DNA from: DAISVY01 sp036826635
GTDB lineage: Bacteria > Zixibacteria > MSB-5A5 > GN15 > FEB-12
Direction of reading: 5' to 3'
NCBI GenBank assembly: GCA_036826635.1
Contig: DAISVY010000008.1
Span: 62,001 to 126,000, forward strand
DNA length: 64,000 bases
Part shown: one piece after another, positions 63,538-64,000 of the stretch
Numbering within the stretch: position 1 is the first letter of the stretch
Layout: every line of letters starts with the position of its first letter
The notes under the pieces: model-generated
Told to the model about the DNA's origin: nothing
The model's input: only the letters and a program-made list of their open reading frames with translations
Databases searched by the model: none
Made by a program: the position numbers and the translations under genes

Positions 63538-64000
63538 ATGGCGGACATACCTGCATTGAATAACTCTCTCCCGGGTACGACCGGGAAAACCACCCGCGCT
63601 CATTGGAGCAGCCGTTTCGGTTTCATTCTGGCCGCATCCGGTTCGGCTGTCGGTCTGGGCAATATCTGGAAATTTCCTTATATCACCGGTGTCTACGGAG
63701 GCGGAGCGTTCGTAATCGTATACCTCGGCTGTGTCGCCATTGTCGGTCTTCCCCTGATGATTGCCGAATTCATGATCGGCCGTCACGCTCAGGAAAACCC
63801 GGTCGGGGCGTTCCAGCGACTGCACCGCAACGGTTCACCCTGGCAGATAACCGGCTGGCTGGGGGTTGCCTCGGGATTCATAATTCTCGCTTTCTACTCC
63901 GTCGTTGCCGGGTGGGCACTGGCCTATATTTTCAAAGCCTTGGTCGGATTCACCGGTACCCCGGATCAGATTCAGTCCCAGTTCACGGCCCTGATCGACA
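63538..64000 (+). CDS. Sodium:neurotransmitter symporter family (SNF) transporter, N-terminal part
   Basis: First 154 codons of an SNF/LeuT-fold sodium-dependent transporter, cut by the window edge. SRFGFILAASGSAVGLGNIW followed by KFPYITGVYGGGAF is the family TM1 region with the sodium-site residues. TM2 (about 60-80) and TM3 (about 105-135) follow. CAGGGAG lies eight bases before ATG 63538. Substrate is probably an amino acid; that is inference. Confidence 0.93.
   Translation, partial: MADIPALNNSLPGTTGKTTRAHWSSRFGFILAASGSAVGLGNIWKFPYITGVYGGGAFVIVYLGCVAIVGLPLMIAEFMIGRHAQENPVGAFQRLHRNGSPWQITGWLGVASGFIILAFYSVVAGWALAYIFKALVGFTGTPDQIQSQFTALID

Overview
The window reads as chromosomal DNA of a flagellated, diderm, free-living bacterium. 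Diderm features are P- and L-ring genes, an Omp85-type barrel, a BamB-like lipoprotein, a heptosyltransferase-like enzyme and several small outer-membrane barrels. Exported proteins with a C-terminal 'YPNPFNP' sorting-type domain, cohesin-like modules and dockerin-like modules suggest an FCB-group lineage such as Zixibacteria. That placement is inference from protein style only; no marker gene here decides it. Genes are densely packed and almost all on the minus strand. I see no insertion sequence, phage, CRISPR array or rRNA.

Layout on the minus strand. 1-9051 is a flagellar operon read flgF-flgG-flgA-flgH-flgI-flgJ-flgN-flgK-csrA-flgL, with flgL running off the left edge; a small Cys-rich gene precedes it at 9174-9425. 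11074-17823 is a second operon, flgB-flgC-(unknown)-fliE-fliF-G-H-I-J. 17944-19455 is motAB. 19607-32121 is a signalling block read GAF/PP2C phosphatase, HATPase kinase, STAS, HEAT protein, receiver, cheR, two CheYs, cheZ, cheA, cheB, a PAS histidine kinase and a sigma-54 activator. 32293-41705 is housekeeping: PEGA lipoprotein, der, DUF512 radical-SAM protein, tRNA-Gly(CCC), tatC, nrdR, cutA, thiamine-binding protein, glyA, rpiB and ilvE, plus a plus-strand dockerin-like gene. 41840-45072 encodes a thiolase, 3-hydroxyacyl-CoA dehydrogenase and acyl-CoA dehydrogenase. 45301-49313 is mostly plus-strand single genes. 49394-53633 is hsp20, a CbpA-type dnaJ and clpB. 53865-63296 is envelope biogenesis: a peptidase/beta-propeller/Omp85 fusion, a BamB-like lipoprotein, a HEAT protein, uppP and a glycosyltransferase-phosphatase fusion. 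63538-64000 is the start of an SNF-family transporter.

How it works together. Close matches to the sigma-54 consensus stand immediately before flgB and flgF, the first genes of both structural operons. The sensor kinase and NtrC-type activator that would drive them are encoded next to motAB. Sigma-28-like -10 elements (GCCGATAY) stand before motA, before the PP2C-headed signalling operon and before the small Cys-rich gene. The window therefore appears to hold a two-tier flagellar hierarchy: basal body and rod first, motor, chemotaxis and accessory genes second. Hook, export-gate, C-ring FliM/N, filament, cheW, receptor and fliA genes are not here and must lie elsewhere.

No stretch longer than 300 bases lacks a gene. 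The larger gaps hold promoters, hairpins and terminators as listed.
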